Position numbers and translations under genes: made by a program. The notes under the pieces were generated by a model, which did no database searches, was not told the DNA's origin, and saw only the letters and a list, made by a program, of their open reading frames with translations. A DNA stretch of 13,395 nucleotides from DAOTXL01 sp034434895 (GTDB lineage Bacteria; Chloroflexota; Anaerolineae; JAAYZQ01), in the NCBI GenBank assembly GCA_034434895.1, contig DAOTYI010000051.1:1-13395 (forward strand). Direction: 5' to 3'. Shown here piece by piece: positions 11,869 to 13,395 of this stretch (position 1 is the stretch's first letter; every line of letters starts with the position of its first letter).

Positions 11869-12715
11869 TGCTCTGCTCCTCCAGCCTCAACACCCGCCAG
11901 GCATTGCCCCCCAGCATCCGTCGCAGGGTGGCCGTCGGCATCCGCACAGCGCACATCCGCTGGATCAGACGCTCCGGGGCGATGAGGGGGTAGTCGGTGG
12001 CAAACAGGACCTTGCCCGGCGCCCAACGCGCGGCCAGCTCAAAGATGTCGTCCTGGTAGAGGTACAGGGAGGCGGCTGTGTCATAGTAGACGTGGCGCAT
12101 GATGCGGGCGATTTCGGGCATCAGCTCGTAGAAGATGGTCCCGCCCCCCCAATGGGCACAGACCAGCGTGGCCTGGGGAAAGAGGCGGGCAAAGCGGATC
12201 ACCTCGTCCGGGGTGACCGTGCCTTTGCCGGGGTACAGGTGGCCGACCGGTTCGCTGCAATGGGTCAACAGCAGCAGGCCATGGGCCAGGGCTGCCTCGA
12301 CGATGGGAGCCATGACCCGCTCGTCGTCTAGGCGATACCCCTGCCCGTCGGGCATCAACTCGCCGATGCCGCGCAACCCTCCCGCCGCACAGCGTTCGAT
12401 CTCGCGCACCGCTTCTTCACCCGCCGCCGGGTTGACGATGCCAAAACCGATGAGTCGGTCGGGGTAGCGGGCCACCGCCTCCATGACATAGTCATTATCC
12501 CGCCGGCAGAGGTCCATGTCACGCCAGCCAAAGCCAAAAGCGACCGAGCGGGTCACGCCGGCCCGGTCCATCTCGGCGATCAGCTCCTCGGCCGAGATGA
12601 GACGGGCGTTGGGATTGGCATACAGGTCGCGGAACCAGGCATCGCGGATCAGATATTCCTCCCGCCGGGCGATGATCTGCGGGGCGGTGATGTGGGTGTG
12701 AAAATCTATGATCAC
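11837..12715 (-). CDS. Metal-dependent amidohydrolase (Amidohydro_2 type)
   Basis: A 292-aa TIM-barrel hydrolase of the amidohydrolase superfamily. The metal-binding set is visible: His6-x-His8 (DFHTHI), His152 in LLTHCSEP, His188 in VCAHWGGG and Asp241 in FATDYPL. GIVNPAAGEEAVREIERC (92-109) and the RGIGEL strand (115-120) match the Amidohydro_2 group, which includes decarboxylases and lactonases. The substrate is not predictable. The start is GTG 12715 with GGGAG 7 nt upstream, and homology begins at residue 1. It is the first gene of the run that ends with prs and lies about 30 nt downstream of a predicted transcription start. Confidence 0.88.
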   Translation of the reverse strand: MIIDFHTHITAPQIIARREEYLIRDAWFRDLYANPNARLISAEELIAEMDRAGVTRSVAFGFGWRDMDLCRRDNDYVMEAVARYPDRLIGFGIVNPAAGEEAVREIERCAAGGLRGIGELMPDGQGYRLDDERVMAPIVEAALAHGLLLLTHCSEPVGHLYPGKGTVTPDEVIRFARLFPQATLVCAHWGGGTIFYELMPEIARIMRHVYYDTAASLYLYQDDIFELAARWAPGKVLFATDYPLIAPERLIQRMCAVRMPTATLRRMLGGNAWRVLRLEEQSNGDLADIYRH

Positions 12716-12751
12716 GGCCTGTCTCCCACATGCCTGACACCTGTGGCCCGG

Positions 12752-12780
12752 ATTCTACCCCAAGATGCCGAAAAGCGCAA
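12752..12780 (-). promoter_or_regulatory. Sigma70-type promoter for the amidohydrolase-thpR-LOG-prs run
   Basis: On the minus strand TTGCGC (12780-12775), 17 nt and TAGAAT (12757-12752), with a start expected near 12745. The -35 and most of the spacer lie within the duplicated 17-mer GCGCTTTTCGGCATCTT. The other copy (12867-12883) has no -10 after it. Confidence 0.5.
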
Positions 12781-12918
12781 GTAGGGCAACTGCTCGCAGT
12801 TGCCCTACAAACGCACCAGCCTTGCGCCCAACACTGGCGGGGGTCACAGACCCCCGCTGAGCAATGAAGATGCCGAAAAGCGCCTGTAGGGCAACTGCTC
12901 GCAGTTGCCCTACAGGCG
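12762..12918. repeat. Direct duplication of a hairpin unit with a third hairpin between
   Basis: A 47-nt unit (AAGATGCCGAAAAGCGC, two variable bases, then a GTAGGGCAACTG-CTCG-CAGTTGCCCTAC hairpin) occurs at 12762-12808 and 12867-12913, differing only at the dinucleotide (AA or CT). In the second copy the stem extends to 17 perfect pairs (12881-12897 with 12902-12918). Between them lies GCGGGGGTC-ACA-GACCCCCGC (12837-12857), an enlarged version of the hairpin at 380-394. On the minus strand the second hairpin is followed by CTTTT and could end transcription of the ABC-transporter operon. Together with the promoter this accounts for nearly all of 12716-12940. Confidence 0.8.
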
Positions 12919-12940
12919 GATGCTATACGGAAGTCTGGCG

Positions 12941-13141
12941 TTACTTGTGATGCAGGCGGGTGTAGTAAGCAGCCCCGATGGCGCCCAGAAACAGGCCGGC
13001 GACCGAAGCGGTGAACGATAAAAAGTTCAGCGCCCAGGTGGAGCGGATCACGTGCAGGACCATCAGCCAGGGCAGGATAGCCCCGGTCATCACCAGGACA
13101 AAGCCCAAAAGCAGAATGGCCCGATAGTCCAGATGGATCAC
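12941..13141 (-). CDS. Small two-helix membrane protein, unknown function
   Basis: A 66-aa protein with two hydrophobic helices (about 8-29 and 38-60) and a basic tail, YYTRLHHK. It starts with GTG 13141, whose GTGA overlaps the stop of the upstream ABC ATPase gene, a common sign of translational coupling. Nothing in the sequence names a function. The coupling suggests a small partner of the transporter operon, or a spurious short frame; the hydrophobic pattern favours a real gene. The stop lies in CTGGCGTTAC, the same 10-mer that ends the Mut7-C gene. Confidence 0.55.
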   Translation of the reverse strand: MIHLDYRAILLLGFVLVMTGAILPWLMVLHVIRSTWALNFLSFTASVAGLFLGAIGAAYYTRLHHK

Positions 13142-13395
13142 TTGTACAACCAGCAGGCCACAAAGTGGCCAGGCTCCACCTCAAAATCGGGAGGATCTTG
13201 CACGTCACACAGGTCCTTCATAAAGTGCCGGCAGCGCGGATGGAAGCGGCAGGCCGGCGGCGGCTTGATCAGGCTGGGCGGTTCGCCCGGCGGCACCTCT
13301 TTGAAGGTGAGCAGGTTATGCGGGTCTGGATCGGGGCTGGCTTCCAGCAGCGCATGGGTATACGGGTGGCGGGGATTGCGCAACAGATCGTCCAC
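13138..13395 (-). CDS. Oligopeptide/dipeptide ABC transporter ATP-binding protein, C-terminal part
   Basis: The last 85 or so residues of a DppD/OppD-type ATPase; the nucleotide-binding domain lies beyond the window edge. NPRHPYTHALLEASPDPDP (7-25) and the signature PACRFHPRCRHFMKDLC (47-63) are diagnostic of the family's C-terminal oligopeptide-transport domain. Four cysteines, numbered from the window edge as 49, 55, 63 and 81, have the CX5CX7CX17C arrangement reported to bind an iron-sulfur cluster in some relatives. The frame is open through the edge, so this is a partial gene, not a short one. It overlaps the 66-aa gene by 4 nt. Confidence 0.9.
   Translation of the reverse strand: MDDLLRNPRHPYTHALLEASPDPDPHNLLTFKEVPPGEPPSLIKPPPACRFHPRCRHFMKDLCDVQDPPDFEVEPGHFVACWLYK

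Overview
The window is GC-rich, gene-dense bacterial chromosome. It carries housekeeping genes rather than an island, and I see no transposase, integrase, phage gene, tRNA, rRNA or CRISPR array. Gene content (plsX-fabF, rsfS, a Mut7-C RNase, a LOG-like protein, thpR, prs), many GTG/TTG starts and several dispersed palindromic repeats suggest a Chloroflexota-like organism, perhaps Anaerolineae. That assignment is inference from general character; no marker gene here settles it.

Layout. 1-459 is non-coding and holds two repeat elements, a sigma70-type promoter and two small hairpins. Plus strand, 460-5031: a GH13 amylase-family enzyme, then plsX, fabF and a small two-helix membrane protein, the last three probably one lipid-related operon. 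Minus strand, 5958-5162: promoter, about 220 nt of structured leader or small RNA ending in a strong intrinsic terminator, then rpsU and infA, both starting with TTG. Minus strand, 8048-5996: a Mut7-C RNase, rsfS (best start CTG) and an NAD-dependent sugar epimerase, separated by repeats. Plus strand, 8233-9561: an Amt-like membrane protein that lacks both histidines of the ammonium-channel pore. Minus strand, 13395-9661: the C-terminus of an oligopeptide ABC ATPase, a 66-aa membrane protein, a block of duplicated hairpins with an embedded promoter, then a tightly packed run of amidohydrolase, thpR, LOG-like protein and a prs homologue with an unusual internal insertion.

How it fits together. 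PlsX and FabF act in fatty-acid and phospholipid synthesis. S21, IF-1 and RsfS act on the ribosome, and their noncanonical start codons may matter for regulation. The prs run overlaps by about 30 nt at two of three junctions, so those genes are probably translated in a coupled way. Most intergenic gaps are filled by two palindromic repeat families, and several genes take their stop codon from a repeat edge.

The best candidates for something undescribed are the structured RNA before rpsU-infA, the histidine-less Amt-like protein, the cysteine-bearing Prs insertion, and the two repeat families with conserved ends and variable centres.
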